Source: Photobacterium leiognathi (lineage in GTDB: Bacteria > Pseudomonadota > Gammaproteobacteria > Enterobacterales > Vibrionaceae). Taken from it: a DNA stretch of 64,000 bases. The notes beneath the pieces were generated by a model. The model searched no databases. It saw only the letters and a list, made by a program, of their open reading frames with translations, and was not told the origin of the DNA. Positions 25,168 to 34,045 of the stretch are shown in pieces. The position numbers were made by a program, and so were the translations under genes. Numbering within the stretch: the first letter of the stretch is position 1; the number at the start of each line of letters is the position of its first letter. Where the stretch lies: positions 2,232,001 to 2,296,000 of the forward strand of contig NZ_CP131601.1 of assembly GCF_030685535.1 (NCBI RefSeq). Direction: 5' to 3'.

Positions 25168-26424
25168 CTACTTAACTCTAGTAAGTGGACTTTGGGCTGC
25201 ATACCACCTAATACACTGCTGAGCTAGGACTCTAAGAAGTTCTGAAAGCTCGTTATATTGGTCTTCAGGAATTTCTTTACCTGAGGGTCTATAGTTCGCT
25301 TTAGCATGTGCTATGCTGTTCCTAGTGGCTGTAATTGAGTCTGCTATTGAGCCAAGTGCTTCCAGTACACCTTTCTTCCTTTCTGTATCTACTTTGCGCT
25401 TAATATGACTAGGAATTTTATCTTCCAAGTCACTCATATAACCACATGTCTGGACAGTTAATTTAATGGAATCAGCATCTTTCTGATAAGAATGGTCTTT
25501 AAATAGGTTCTGTAGCTCTTTAATGAAGTTAGCATCAGGATTCATAGCCCTATTACTTGAAAGAGCCTTTCTAGCCTCATCTGTTATCTTCGATCTCACA
25601 ACTGTCTCAGATACAAACTCCAGAACCTTTGAATAGAACAATATTGATACTTCATCATCATCACAGCACATTGCTTTGTTATACAACTGTATGACCTTAT
25701 CAGTATCATCACATAGGATTAGCCTTCGTTTGAAAGTAGTAAGTTGGTCTTTATCAGGCTCTTCCAAGAAAAAGTCATCAATATCAAAAGGCTCGTTAGG
25801 TGTTGATTCAATGGTAATATCAGAAACAGTATTCGCTTCAAACACAAAAGACTTATAAACTTTTCTACACTGATCTAAAGTCAGATTCTCGCCTCTAATG
25901 ACTACAAATGCATCGTGACTAACTGGCTCTTTATGCCCATTTTTATATAGAAGATAGCTAAACTGGAATGAAATTTCTGGAGAGAAATAGACTTTTAAGT
26001 CATCCGCTACGGCTTCTAGTGTCATCAGATTAAAGTAACTTAAAGACTCATCACAGGTGGTAGACACTCTATGTAAGTAAAGGTTTGAGCTAAAGTACTC
26101 AACATAATCAATTAGCTGAGCGGTTTCCAGCTCTGTATCCAAGTTAATAAGGTCTTTTTGAAGTACTGACAAACACTCTCCATATTCATTGAATGCTTCA
26201 CAATAGACTTCGATTTCCTCATCAGGAGCAATAACAAAAGCAACTACATCAGCATCAACAGGATTATCTTCTGGATCAATGACGCTTTCCTTCAAGTCGC
26301 TAGTTTCAAACTCAGTATCAAACCCATCAATTTTCTTAGAAAGATTATCTATAGAATCGATAAGCTGATTTTTAAATTCTTCATCATAGTGAACTATCAA
26401 CTTGTCTTCAGGAATTTCATTCAT
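25168..26424 (-). CDS. HEPN-motif protein, candidate RNase-type defence protein
   Basis: 418 residues from the ATG behind AGGTGG (two GTG codons three codons upstream overlap that site). Acidic, no membrane segment. The C-terminal region carries RNSIAHAK (Arg368-x4-His373), the Rx4-6H catalytic motif of HEPN RNases, between two long helices (ADSITATRNSIAH; QYNELSELLRVLAQQCIRWY). This is the arrangement in HEPN domains of abortive-infection and toxin systems such as the ApeA type. The N-terminal about 230 residues are unrecognised and could be a sensor. It is oriented opposite to the other island genes, so it is transcribed on its own. The HEPN call is from the motif only. Confidence 0.6.
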   Translation of the reverse strand: MNEIPEDKLIVHYDEEFKNQLIDSIDNLSKKIDGFDTEFETSDLKESVIDPEDNPVDADVVAFVIAPDEEIEVYCEAFNEYGECLSVLQKDLINLDTELETAQLIDYVEYFSSNLYLHRVSTTCDESLSYFNLMTLEAVADDLKVYFSPEISFQFSYLLYKNGHKEPVSHDAFVVIRGENLTLDQCRKVYKSFVFEANTVSDITIESTPNEPFDIDDFFLEEPDKDQLTTFKRRLILCDDTDKVIQLYNKAMCCDDDEVSILFYSKVLEFVSETVVRSKITDEARKALSSNRAMNPDANFIKELQNLFKDHSYQKDADSIKLTVQTCGYMSDLEDKIPSHIKRKVDTERKKGVLEALGSIADSITATRNSIAHAKANYRPSGKEIPEDQYNELSELLRVLAQQCIRWYAAQSPLTRVK

Positions 26425-26855
26425 ACGCACCACCTATCTAATTGATAAGTATATGATATCACTGAATTACAGATAAATGAAAACCCAGATGGTCATATGG
26501 GTTCTTTTAGAGCTTGCAGGAAGATTGGGATTAATGTATCAGTAGCTTACGCTCCTAATTAATAAGTTAATATAATGTACGTAATAGTATGTTATTGCTC
26601 ACTAGAGTGAACGCACTAACTCATTTCTGTCCAAAAACGAGTTACGAAAGCTCTTTTGTGAGTGATACCGATGGTCAAGAAAAATCATAAACGCCTAGCG
26701 ACTAGCGAGCCGTGCGAGCGTCAGGAGTGGCTTTATTATTTTACTTTACCATCATTCCCCTAGATACCCTTTTAGCAGGGTGATGGTTCACGCAGTGAGG
26801 CCATCGCCTTGCCAAGACTTTGGGTAAAGTCAGCTACAATTTATTTGTTACTATT

Positions 26856-26919
26856 TTTGTAAAGGATATTGCGTATGATTTTGTCGAGTTTAGTCTTATA
26901 AAATCATCACCTTTACAAA
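26856..26919. repeat. Nested inverted repeats at the right island end
   Basis: TTTGTAAAGG (26856-26865) pairs exactly with CCTTTACAAA (26910-26919). Inside, ATGATTTT (26875-26882) pairs exactly with AAAATCAT (26900-26907). CTTTACAAA at the outer edge repeats the left-end sequence 13928-13936. This looks like a recombinase core/arm site. The assignment as attR is inferred. Confidence 0.5.
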
Positions 26920-27081
26920 TTGAAGGGTATTTGTAATGTATTTTTACCGTTGATGGTACCTACACCCCTTACAATAACTAGATAGTCACTCACTCACCCA
27001 CCGAGTAAAGATGATTTTTAGTTCATATAACACAAATATAAAGATAAGGTAGACATCTGATTATTAAAGATTTAACCCAAT

Positions 27082-27108
27082 AAAAAAGGAGCATAACGCT
27101 CCTTTTTT
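27082..27108 (-). terminator. Terminator of the anchored-protein gene
   Basis: AAAAAAGGAGC and GCTCCTTTTTT form an 11-bp perfect stem around ATAAC, with T runs on both strands. It lies 20 bp past the stop of the minus-strand gene and can work in both directions. Confidence 0.9.
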
Positions 27109-27127
27109 CATGTCTAACCATTAACGA

Positions 27128-27577
27128 TTAAAGCGGTTCACAATTGACTTTAAAGCCGTATGCTTTACGTTTTTCAGCCATTTGTTTTGCACCTTCAGCT
27201 AATTTATCGAACATCTCATTACGCTCTTCCGCTGATGGTTTATCAGTACTTGCATCAATCGCTTGATGTAATTGAACACGTGCAGCATCTTGATCGCCCA
27301 TCAAGTAACTATTTTGTGCTAACGCAATATAAGCCAAGCTACGGCCTAATGGTGTTGCTGTATGGCCTAGCGCTTCAAGTTCTGCTGTTGCACCAGATTC
27401 ACAGGCTTCTAACTTACCAATTGCTTTTGATACTGGCGCTAAATCAGCACTCACTACTTCTTTTAATACTTTCTTAGTTGTTTCATTCGCCGCTTTTTCA
27501 GTAAATTTACTCACACTAAATACGCCAATACCCGCTGCAAGTAATACTACTACTACGATAGCTACAATTTTATTCAT
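27128..27577 (-). CDS. Small membrane-anchored or exported helical protein
   Basis: 149 residues. The first about 20 are a hydrophobic segment (IVAIVVVVLLAAGIGVFSVS) acting as signal anchor or uncleaved signal. The rest is helical and alanine-rich with two cysteines (about 59 and 147), suggesting a periplasmic domain with a disulfide. The segment LGRSLAYIALAQNSYLMGDQDAARVQLHQAID resembles a TPR-like hairpin. I do not recognise the family. It is divergent from the DUF2753-like gene, with a Fur-box-like sequence in the shared promoter region. Confidence 0.7.
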   Translation of the reverse strand: MNKIVAIVVVVLLAAGIGVFSVSKFTEKAANETTKKVLKEVVSADLAPVSKAIGKLEACESGATAELEALGHTATPLGRSLAYIALAQNSYLMGDQDAARVQLHQAIDASTDKPSAEERNEMFDKLAEGAKQMAEKRKAYGFKVNCEPL

Positions 27578-27686
27578 AACGAAAATCCTTATCTAAACAC
27601 CAATAAATCATAACCTTTACAAATATATACCATGTCAATTAATCATCAAATTCATTCTATATTCAGTTATTCACTCTTTTTTACTT

Positions 27687-27705
27687 GATATTGATAATTA
27701 TTATC
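27687..27705. promoter_or_regulatory. Candidate Fur box in a divergent promoter region
   Basis: GATATTGATAATTATTATC matches 17 of 19 positions of the Fur consensus GATAATGATAATCATTATC. It lies between the start of the minus-strand anchored protein and the plus-strand DUF2753-like gene, so either or both could be iron-regulated. Confidence 0.55.
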
Positions 27706-27787
27706 AACTAATATACGAACGGTTTAATATCATACAAATAATGTAAAAGTACTGAATTCGCGCATTAATGCTGAACAGGGGGAAGAT

Positions 27788-28231
27788 ATGGATACCAGAT
27801 CATGGGAGCAACACACTTTACTTGCCGATCAAGCACACACTAACAATAACCCTGTGATGTCGATCGTTCATTATCAACTGGCACTTTCTATCGCCGATGA
27901 AATGACGCTTGATATGCCGAATGAAGAACAACTAAACGAACTGCTTACTATCAAGGTGATCTCTTGTCATAACCTGGCTAACTTTTGGCGTCAGCATGGT
28001 GATAGCGACTACGAATTAAAGTATCTACAGCTCGCATCTGAACAAGTTCTCTCTTTGATCCCACAATGCAAACAAACACATTGTCATAGTTATATTGAAT
28101 CACTAGGTTGCTGTAAGTCAGCACTGATCGCCTTCTTAAAAAGGCACCCTAACCCTCAAATTGCCAAACAAATTAAGGCAATACCGCACTATTCTAATTG
28201 CGAACGCATTGCAACTTTCAAATTAAACTAA
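27788..28231 (+). CDS. DUF2753-like TPR-type protein
   Basis: 147 residues, cytoplasmic, helical. The blocks HYQLALSIADEM and LLTIKVISCHNLANFWRQHGDSDYELKYLQLASEQVL look like tetratricopeptide pairs. C-terminal CCKSALIAFLKRHPNPQIA with paired cysteines is typical of the Vibrionaceae DUF2753 family as I recall it. GGGGGAAG precedes the ATG. The function is unknown. A candidate Fur site lies about 80 bp upstream. Confidence 0.65.
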   Translation: MDTRSWEQHTLLADQAHTNNNPVMSIVHYQLALSIADEMTLDMPNEEQLNELLTIKVISCHNLANFWRQHGDSDYELKYLQLASEQVLSLIPQCKQTHCHSYIESLGCCKSALIAFLKRHPNPQIAKQIKAIPHYSNCERIATFKLN

Positions 28232-28237
28232 CGAAAA

Positions 28238-28269
28238 AGCTCGAACCCTCATAAATAAGAGTTCGAGCT
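28238..28269. terminator. Hairpin between convergent genes
   Basis: AGCTCGAAC and GTTCGAGCT form a perfect 9-bp stem around a 14-nt loop, between the DUF2753-like gene and motY. No strong T run follows, so it is a hairpin with possible bidirectional terminator function. Confidence 0.55.
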
Positions 28270-28293
28270 CTGATTGTGTATTCGCAATACAGG

Positions 28294-29187
28294 TTAATAC
28301 ATTGGTGTTTGGCCTAATGAAATCACAACACGCCTATTTAAGCTGCGTCCAATAGGCGTTGAGTTATCAGCAATAGGACGACGCTTACCATAAGCTTCTA
28401 TTTGTACCCGATCTTCAGGCAACCCCAATGATTTAAAGTACTTACGTAAGTTCTCTGCACGATGCTCTGACATATCTTGGCTTTCTGTTGTCCCAGCCAA
28501 TGAGTCATTAAAAGAAGCCACCAGCACCAAATCAACATCATCAGAATAACGGACAAAATCTGCGATTTTCGCCAGTCGTTGTTGTGAGATTTTATTCAAT
28601 GTATCGCTATTCTCGTCATAGTGCAGAACCGAAAATGCAATGTCTTCAAAGCCGTATGGCAATAGCTTATTTAAACATTGGCTAAAATCTTGATAGCCTT
28701 TTTGAAAAGATACCGCTGATAGCCCAACTTCCAAAGTTCGATTCTGTCGCTGCCAATCTTGATAACTAAAAGTTGGGTTACGTCCATCTTCCAGCTCTGC
28801 CAGCATATTCCAAACTGTTTTCCCTTGAATAAAACCATCAAACTGTTTAAAGAATTTTAATCGTGTAATGTTATTTGCAGCTTCACCCGGCATCCAACGT
28901 GCTGGCATAGAGGTAAGACGAACATTGCGTGTTTCACCCATCGGGCGATACATCTTCAACTCAAATGCTACCGACTGTTTTTTACTGGCACGAGCGACAA
29001 ATTCACCATCACCATAACCGGGAATGTTATGAGATAAACGGCATTCTAATGGCGTATCAACGATCACGTTCCAGTGGGATTGATTAGGCGTTGCTATATA
29101 TTGCTTTACCGCCCAACTTGGCAGCGAAAACAACAAAACACACAGATACAATGGCCTAGACCATGATTTAAACGAAATAAAAGTCAT
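28294..29187 (-). CDS. motY: MotY, sodium-driven flagellar motor T-ring protein
   Basis: 297 residues. An N-terminal signal peptide (hydrophobic about 11-24, ending LPSWA) is followed by the MotY N-terminal domain and, from about residue 175, an OmpA-like peptidoglycan-binding domain ([36 protein letters not shown], then [21 protein letters not shown]). MotY forms the T ring that holds the PomAB stator around polar sodium-driven motors of Vibrio. It is divergent from rnt, as in V. cholerae. Confidence 0.93.
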   Translation of the reverse strand: MTFISFKSWSRPLYLCVLLFSLPSWAVKQYIATPNQSHWNVIVDTPLECRLSHNIPGYGDGEFVARASKKQSVAFELKMYRPMGETRNVRLTSMPARWMPGEAANNITRLKFFKQFDGFIQGKTVWNMLAELEDGRNPTFSYQDWQRQNRTLEVGLSAVSFQKGYQDFSQCLNKLLPYGFEDIAFSVLHYDENSDTLNKISQQRLAKIADFVRYSDDVDLVLVASFNDSLAGTTESQDMSEHRAENLRKYFKSLGLPEDRVQIEAYGKRRPIADNSTPIGRSLNRRVVISLGQTPMY

Positions 29188-29426
29188 TATGATAACGCTT
29201 TATCCAAAATTCAGTAGCTATAAGGCAAGTGTTCTACGAAGAGCACTTTAAAACATCAATTATTGTTACATTATATCGACCATACCACCCATTGCTTTAG
29301 CGATTCTGTACCCGTTTCACATTAAGCAACAACGCTTCACGGTTTTGTTTTTAAACATCAGATCGAATTGGTATCAAGGGGCGAATCTGACATAATAGCC
29401 CATTCATTTATTTTGACAGCAGTGTT

Positions 29427-30050
29427 ATGAGCCAAGATAACGAATTCAATACCTTAAAAAGTCGCTTTCGCGGCTACTTTCCCGTCGTCATCGATGTCGA
29501 AACGGCTGGATTTAACGCTAAAACTGACGCATTACTAGAGATCTGTGCCGTCACATTGCAAATGGATGAAGACGGTTGGTTAAAGCCAGCGACGACTATC
29601 CACTTCCATGTAGCACCTTTTGAAGGGGCGATCTTAAATAAAGAAGCGCTGGAATTTAATGGTATTCGTGACCCGTTCAGCCCACTACGTGGCGCAGTAT
29701 CGGAAGAGCACGCATTAAAAGAGATCTATAAACAAATCCGTAAAGAGCAGAAAGCCTCGGATTGCTCACGCGCGATCATGGTAGCTCATAATGCCACCTT
29801 TGATCATAGCTTTGTAATGGCAGCTTCTGAACGCGCCAAACTAAAACGTAACCCATTCCATCCTTTTGCTACTTTTGATACTGCAGCACTAAGTGGTCTT
29901 GCTTTTGGACAAACCGTTTTAGCGAAAGCTTGCCAAACTGCAAATATCCCATTTGATAATCGTGAAGCACACTCAGCCCTTTACGATACCGAGCGTACCG
30001 CCGAGCTATTTTGTGAAATAGTTAACAAATGGAAGAAGTTAGGTGGTTGA
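29427..30050 (+). CDS. rnt: Ribonuclease T
   Basis: 207 residues, DEDDh exonuclease. RNase T trims the 3' ends of tRNAs and other stable RNAs. Exo I is [20 protein letters not shown] (Asp-x-Glu), Exo II is [12 protein letters not shown], and Exo III carries [13 protein letters not shown] with the catalytic His and Asp. Basic RNA-binding patches are present (KSRFRGYF near the N-terminus, [11 protein letters not shown]). Single gene with its own terminator. Confidence 0.97.
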   Translation: MSQDNEFNTLKSRFRGYFPVVIDVETAGFNAKTDALLEICAVTLQMDEDGWLKPATTIHFHVAPFEGAILNKEALEFNGIRDPFSPLRGAVSEEHALKEIYKQIRKEQKASDCSRAIMVAHNATFDHSFVMAASERAKLKRNPFHPFATFDTAALSGLAFGQTVLAKACQTANIPFDNREAHSALYDTERTAELFCEIVNKWKKLGG

Positions 30051-30127
30051 CTACTAATGGCACCTCAAACAGATGAAACATAAAATCTGTAGTTTCATTT
30101 AAGAAAATTTCTGTATCAAACAATCAT

Positions 30128-30157
30128 AAGCTCATATTTTTTATGAGCTTTTTTTTA
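30128..30157 (+). terminator. Terminator of rnt
   Basis: AAGCTCATA and TATGAGCTT pair perfectly over 9 bp, followed by a run of T residues. Confidence 0.9.
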
Positions 30158-30367
30158 CTTGAATTTTATTAAGTCATTTTTCAATTAAACGTTTTAAACA
30201 GTCATTACAAAATCATGTTAAATACATGATTGTTACATTAATTTTTAGGTTACATTTTATTAACATTTAACGTATCCAGTCTTATACTCACTCTTGTACT
30301 TAATATTTTGTTTTTCCTTTCAGGGATGAATAAGAAGCTAAATAACAAAGCATAGAGAGGCAGTATA
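30158..30367 (+). promoter_or_regulatory. Upstream region of the FadL-type porin
   Basis: Very AT-rich interval, the end of a roughly 320-bp gap after rnt. AAATCATGTTAAATACATGATT (about 30210-30231) is palindromic in its arms and could be a regulator site such as FadR- or TetR-type, but I cannot assign it. Confidence 0.35.
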
Positions 30368-31660
30368 ATGTCCATAAAGAAACGTTATCTCACCGTTGCC
30401 ATTGCGGCATCAATATCATCATTTAATATTCAAGCCGCTGGTTTCCAGCTGAACTCGCAATCTGCAACAGGTTTAGGTCGTGCATTTTCAGGAGATGCCG
30501 TTATTGCTGATAATGCATCAGTAATGGCAAAAAACGCCGCAGCAATGTCACTATTTGACTCCCCTACACTGTCACTTGGCGTCATAGCGATTGACTCTGA
30601 AATTGATGTGAAAAATACCAGTGTTACAACTTTAACTCCTGCTGGCCCTGCTAGTTTCCCTGTTGATGATGCTGCTATTGGTGGTATGAGTTACATACCT
30701 AACATTTATTATATCCACCCAATCAATGACCAATTAGCTATAGGTGCTGCGTTATATTCGAATTTCGGTACGCTAACTGAGTTCCCTAATGGTTATAGTG
30801 GTAATTTACCTGGTCCCTTAAGTGGCAGCGCTGACGTTTATGGCGGCACAACAGAAGTAAAAAGTATCAACCTTGGACTAAGCGCATCTTATCGTCTTAA
30901 TAAGCAATTAAGTCTTGGGGCAGGTATTGATGTTATTTACGGCAGCGGTAAGTTCACACGAGGCAGGGGACTTTCACCACTTCCAAGTTCAGTAACAGGC
31001 ACAAGCGATTTAGTAGATATTGATGCCGATGGTTTTGCATTAGGCTTTAATTTGGGAAGTGTATTTGAAGTAGATGATAATAATCGCTTTGGTTTAACTT
31101 ATCGTTTTAGTCCAACGTTAGAAGCTGAAGGTGACATGGCTTACATCCCTAATGCAAGCGTTGGAAAGCCTTATGATTTAAGCGGAGAAAAATTAAAAAT
31201 GCCATTACCTGATATGGCAGAATTTTCCGGTTTTCATAAGCTCAATGACAAATTTGCAGTTCATTATAGTGTGCAATGGATTGGCTGGAGTAGCTTCGAC
31301 AAGTTAGAAACCACAGGTGGCACTATTATTAAAGAGTATGAATGGCAAGATGGTTGGCATTACGCCATTGGTGGTACATATTATCTAAATAACAAATGGA
31401 CGCTTCGTGCTGGTTATATGTACGACACTAGCGCTCAAGATCAATTGACCTCAATTTCAGTGCCTGATTCAGATAGAAACTGGATCTCTGGCGGCTTTAC
31501 TTACCACTTAGATAGTAAATCTAATATCGACTTCGGTCTTACTTATCTGATGGGTAAAGACGTCAATGTTAATGAATCAACAACAGGCGCACCAACTCTG
31601 ACAGCAACAACCAAAGCGAATGCATGGCTTTACGGTATTCAATATAGCCAAAGCTTCTAA
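30368..31660 (+). CDS. fadL: FadL-family outer-membrane hydrophobic substrate channel
   Basis: 430 residues. A signal peptide (cleavage after FNIQA, about residue 23) is followed by AGFQLNSQSATGLGRAFSGDA and NPAAM-like NAAAM, the N-terminal hatch signature of FadL long-chain fatty acid transporters. The rest alternates beta strands and ends with aromatic phenylalanine (YSQSF), as in outer-membrane barrels. GAGAGGCAG precedes the ATG. Vibrionaceae have several FadL paralogues, so the exact substrate is open. Confidence 0.85.
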   Translation: MSIKKRYLTVAIAASISSFNIQAAGFQLNSQSATGLGRAFSGDAVIADNASVMAKNAAAMSLFDSPTLSLGVIAIDSEIDVKNTSVTTLTPAGPASFPVDDAAIGGMSYIPNIYYIHPINDQLAIGAALYSNFGTLTEFPNGYSGNLPGPLSGSADVYGGTTEVKSINLGLSASYRLNKQLSLGAGIDVIYGSGKFTRGRGLSPLPSSVTGTSDLVDIDADGFALGFNLGSVFEVDDNNRFGLTYRFSPTLEAEGDMAYIPNASVGKPYDLSGEKLKMPLPDMAEFSGFHKLNDKFAVHYSVQWIGWSSFDKLETTGGTIIKEYEWQDGWHYAIGGTYYLNNKWTLRAGYMYDTSAQDQLTSISVPDSDRNWISGGFTYHLDSKSNIDFGLTYLMGKDVNVNESTTGAPTLTATTKANAWLYGIQYSQSF

Positions 31661-31683
31661 TTAACTCTGTGTAACCTCCATTT

Positions 31684-31718
31684 AAAGGCTCAGAACATTA
31701 AGTTGGCTGAGCCTTTTT
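31684..31718 (+). terminator. Terminator of the FadL gene
   Basis: GGCTCAG (31687-31693) and CTGAGCC (31707-31713) form the stem, followed by five T residues. Confidence 0.88.
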
Positions 31719-31948
31719 CATTGCCAAATCATTCCCTCAATCTCCTATTTTTACTGGTTTAAAATTATACAACCTCAATAAAATGTGGTTCAAAACACAT
31801 TTTGTCCTCGACATGTGCAAAAAATTAAGCAAACTGGTAAAAACGGTGTTATTTCACCCCAATGATTCTGTGATTACTCACACACTTTGAAATACGCAAA
31901 ATAATGTAGTTCACAATTTCCTAATTAAAACGGACGGATCGAAGCTTT

Positions 31949-33271
31949 ATGAACCCTGTAGTTATAGCGGTATGTATCATGCTGATACTCGCGTTGATGC
32001 GAGTAAATGTCGTGGTCGCGCTAACCTTTAGTGCCATTGTTGGCGGCCTTATTGGTGGGATGTCTCTCACCGATGCGGTATCGGCCTTCGAAGGCGGTCT
32101 TGGTGGCGGAGCTACCACAGCACTTAGTTATGCCATGTTAGGTACGTTTGCAGTTGCAATCTCACGCTCTGGTATTACTGATGTCTTAGCACAAAAAGTG
32201 ATTAAGAAAATCAGTGGTCATGATAATGCAGCAGCAGCGACTGGCGTTAAATACAGCGTTCTGATCATTTTAGTTTTATTAGCAATCTCTTCTCAGAACG
32301 CCATCCCAGTTCATATTGCTTTTATCCCTATCGTTATTCCGCCACTACTTCATGTATTTGCGAAACTGAAGTTAGACCGTCGTCTTATTGCTTGCGTACT
32401 GACATTTGGTCTAGTTACGCCATACATGGTGCTACCTATTGGCTTTGGTGGTATTTTCTTAAATAACATCTTATTGAAAAACTTACACGATAACGGTTTA
32501 GATGTCGTTGCAAGTCAAGTACCTGTAGCAATGATCCTACCTGCATGTGGCATGCTATTTGGCTTACTTCTTGCGACCTTCGTCAGCTACCGTAAACCAC
32601 GCGAATATTCCGTTGAGAAGATCCTTGCAAGCGAACCTGAGAAAAAAGAAATCGATATGCGCCATGTCTATGTGGCTATCGTGGCAATATTTGCCGCGCT
32701 TGGTGCACAGCTATACAGTGGCTCAATGATCATCGGTGGCTTAATGGGCTTTATGGTCTTTACCTTCACTGGCGTGATTAAATGGAAAGAAACCCATGAT
32801 GTGTTCACAAAAGGTGTGCATATGATGGCGATGATCGGCTTTATTATGATTGCAGCGGCAGGTTTTGCTGCGGTAATGAAAGCAACAGGTGGCGTTGAAA
32901 CACTGGTTAACTCACTAGAGGCAGCAATTGGTAATAACAAACCATTAGCGTCACTACTAATGCTAGTTGTTGGTCTACTGGTAACAATGGGTATTGGTTC
33001 ATCGTTCTCAACCATTCCAATTCTTGCCACTATTTACGTGCCACTTTGTCTGTCTTTTGGTTTCTCACCAATGGCAACCATTGCAATCGTTGGTACAGCG
33101 GCAGCGCTGGGTGATGCTGGCTCACCAGCGTCAGATTCGACGTTAGGTCCAACATCGGGTTTGAATGCGGATGGTCAACACGATCACATTTGGGATTCGG
33201 TTGTACCGACCTTTATTCACTACAACCTACCGTTAATTGGTTTTGGTTGGCTAGCATCTATGGTGCTGTAA
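31949..33271 (+). CDS. Na+/H+ antiporter family protein
   Basis: 440 residues, about 10-12 membrane segments. The N-terminal pattern [21 protein letters not shown] and the later [13 protein letters not shown] and [19 protein letters not shown] match the NhaC-related antiporter families (Na_H_antiport_2/Na_H_antiporter). Predicted to exchange sodium for protons or an organic acid, consistent with a sodium-cycling marine bacterium. Single gene bounded by terminators. A specific symbol is not justified. Confidence 0.8.
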   Translation: MNPVVIAVCIMLILALMRVNVVVALTFSAIVGGLIGGMSLTDAVSAFEGGLGGGATTALSYAMLGTFAVAISRSGITDVLAQKVIKKISGHDNAAAATGVKYSVLIILVLLAISSQNAIPVHIAFIPIVIPPLLHVFAKLKLDRRLIACVLTFGLVTPYMVLPIGFGGIFLNNILLKNLHDNGLDVVASQVPVAMILPACGMLFGLLLATFVSYRKPREYSVEKILASEPEKKEIDMRHVYVAIVAIFAALGAQLYSGSMIIGGLMGFMVFTFTGVIKWKETHDVFTKGVHMMAMIGFIMIAAAGFAAVMKATGGVETLVNSLEAAIGNNKPLASLLMLVVGLLVTMGIGSSFSTIPILATIYVPLCLSFGFSPMATIAIVGTAAALGDAGSPASDSTLGPTSGLNADGQHDHIWDSVVPTFIHYNLPLIGFGWLASMVL

Positions 33272-33287
33272 GCCTTTTCTTAGATAT

Positions 33288-33316
33288 AAAAAAACCGCCA
33301 AGTTTGGCGGTTTTTT
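33288..33316. terminator. Bidirectional terminator
   Basis: AAAACCGCCA and TTGGCGGTTTT form a strong stem with A and T runs on either side, between the antiporter gene and the convergent grxD. Confidence 0.9.
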
Positions 33317-33378
33317 ATTGCTTAAAAGTGAAAGACTTAAAAATCATATCACCTTAAACAAATGGCGTTACAGAAGAA

Positions 33379-33717
33379 TTACTCTGCTGAAGCTGCGTCG
33401 CGACGTGCTGCTGCTTCTTTAATTAGTGGCTGAAGCTCACCTTTTTGGAACATCTCAAGAATGATGTCACAACCACCGATCAGCTCACCTTCAATCCATA
33501 ATTGTGGGAATGTTGGTTACTGTGCGTAAATTGGAAGTTCAGCACGGATATCTGGGTTTTGCAGAATATCAACGAAAGCAAACTTTTCGCCACAGCCCAT
33601 TAGCGCTTGAGACGCTTGAGATGAGAAACCACAGCTTGGTAGCTTAGGTGAACCTTTCATGTAAAGTAGGATTGGGTTTTCAGCGATCTGCTGCTTGATC
33701 TTGTCGATAGTTTCCAT
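33379..33717 (-). pseudogene. grxD: GrxD, monothiol glutaredoxin, with in-frame TAA
   Basis: A full-length Grx4-type gene (about 112 codons) behind GAGGA, interrupted by TAA at 33517-33519. Before the stop it reads KGSPKLPSCGFS, the CGFS active site that holds a shared 2Fe-2S cluster, and PDIRAELPIYAQ. After the stop the same frame continues [17 protein letters not shown] and to a normal end. The interrupted position is the invariant Trp of WPTFPQ (E. coli reads NWPTFPQLW). Both halves are otherwise perfect, so the stop is either very recent or a sequence error; changing TAA to TGG would create TGGCCA. In the cell the protein delivers Fe-S clusters and senses iron. Confidence 0.9.
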
Positions 33718-34045
33718 AGCTTCCTCGTACAACTTTAATAGTAATAACTTAAACCCTACCATTCTACTTGGTTATCGTCACCAATAAAAATACTTTCCCG
33801 CTCCTAACCGACGGCTTTTAATTCAATCCTTAAGCATAGCACTATTTAACCTTGCTAATTAAAAGGTTATTGACGATTACCAGAACGAGGTATAGGGTAT
33901 TTTTTTATAGCCAAGTCTTTTAATAAAGAAAAAACTTGCTAAAATAAAACGGTCAGATTCAAAAATAAATTAAGTAAGCCTCGATGCTTACTGGAAGCAA
34001 TAATGTCGTGGCAAACGCCACCAAACCAATATGGAGAATTGAGCA

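Larger units (their letters stand above)
13928..26919. mobile_element. Putative integrative element with a tyrosine-recombinase trio
   Basis: About 13 kb inserted between nth and the motY-rnt neighbourhood, which lie close together in related genomes. It opens with three overlapping tyrosine recombinases, two small coiled-coil proteins and a RecD2-like helicase, then carries unrecognised cargo with lower GC and no housekeeping genes. CTTTACAAA occurs at both proposed ends (13928-13936 and 26911-26919), each next to inverted repeats. The order large-large-large-small recombination genes recalls the intA-tfp-intB-srap core of strand-biased circularizing elements, gamma-mobile-trio islands and Tn554-like modules. 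The boundaries are inferred; the element itself is well supported. Confidence 0.6.
26425..27127. other. Non-coding right end of the island
   Basis: About 700 bp with no convincing gene. A GC-richer block (about 26640-26830) contains nested complementary stretches, such as GATGG/CCATC around CACGCAGTG near 26785-26805. The inverted repeats at 26856-26919 follow. The rest is AT-rich, ending in the terminator of the next chromosomal gene. Confidence 0.5.

Noticed and set aside
33517..33519. Recoding of UAA as an amino acid to explain the three interrupted genes
   Set aside because: The three stops replace different residues (Trp in one, Pro in two), and UAA ends many intact genes here; the shared TGGCCA context fits an error or site-specific effect better.
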